The notes under the pieces: generated by a model
Seen by the model: the letters and a program-made list of their open reading frames with translations, nothing else
Told to the model about the DNA's origin: nothing
Database searches by the model: none
Shown here: positions 63,980 to 64,000 of the stretch, piece by piece
Numbering within the stretch: the first letter of the stretch is position 1
Layout of the letters: each line of letters starts with the position of its first letter
Program-made: the position numbers and the translations under genes
Assembly (NCBI RefSeq): GCF_017315755.1
Contig: NZ_JAFLRJ010000083.1
Span: 1 to 64,000 of the forward strand
DNA: 64,000 nucleotides
Reading direction: 5' to 3'
DNA from: Streptomyces beijiangensis
GTDB taxonomy: Bacteria > Actinomycetota > Actinomycetes > Streptomycetales > Streptomycetaceae

Positions 63980-64000
63980 GTGCGCGGCGGTCAGGACACA

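Noticed and set aside
63980-64000. Possible end of a leftward gene at the right edge
   Set aside because: Only about 20 bases are available; a TCA (stop on minus) alone is not evidence.

Overview
The window is a high-GC actinomycete chromosome segment, most likely Streptomyces. Evidence is the very strong third-position G/C bias, GTG and TTG starts, many 4-bp stop/start overlaps and the gene families present. The left edge carries the arginine genes argC-argJ (minus strand; argJ runs off the edge) behind a serine-hydrolase-like gene. Nearly everything else is one hybrid polyketide/non-ribosomal-peptide cluster, about 3.1-63.9 kb.

Layout. 3.1-8.4 kb: type II thioesterase, then rightward MbtH protein, LmbU-type regulator, free adenylation domain, free carrier protein and flavin oxidoreductase. 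8.5-29.0 kb: three NRPSs (C-A-T-E-C-A-T; C-A-T-E-C-A-T; C-A[MT]-T-TE). 29.1-31.7 kb: second type II thioesterase and a two-gene ABC exporter. 31.8 kb: secreted phospholipase A2. 32.3-36.1 kb: aminotransferase, PhyH dioxygenase and a proline-3-hydroxylase-like dioxygenase. 36.4-38.7 kb: second free carrier protein, P450 and an unusual cysteine-type thioesterase. 38.8-57.2 kb: four type I PKS proteins. 57.4-60.6 kb: C-A-T NRPS with a degenerate A domain. 60.7-63.9 kb: crotonyl-CoA carboxylase/reductase, KAS III and 3-hydroxyacyl-CoA dehydrogenase.

How they work together (inference from domain order). A KSQ loading module should give a propionyl starter. Module 1 adds an unusual alkylmalonyl unit and leaves a hydroxyl, module 2 adds malonate with a reductive set, and module 3 adds methylmalonate and leaves a ketone. 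That chain can close to a six-membered hemiketal (6-ethyl-5-alkyl-tetrahydropyran). The KAS III/dehydrogenase/CCR trio would make the extender. The acid would be passed to the C-A-T module, whose A domain is dead; its residue, plausibly beta-hydroxyleucine, would come in trans through the free A, free carrier protein, P450 and Cys-thioesterase. Five more modules give six residues, two of them with piperazic-acid-like specificity codes and epimerases, and the final TE would close the ring. This matches the azinothricin/polyoxypeptin family of 19-membered cyclic hexadepsipeptides. The exact product cannot be named, and no piperazate genes (ornithine N-hydroxylase, KtzT type) lie in the window.

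The most striking non-coding signal is a palindromic box, core TGTCCTGTCGGCGGGACA or a close variant. It occurs once in each of the four promoter regions that drive the biosynthetic operons and was not seen elsewhere. It looks like a shared operator that delimits the regulon.
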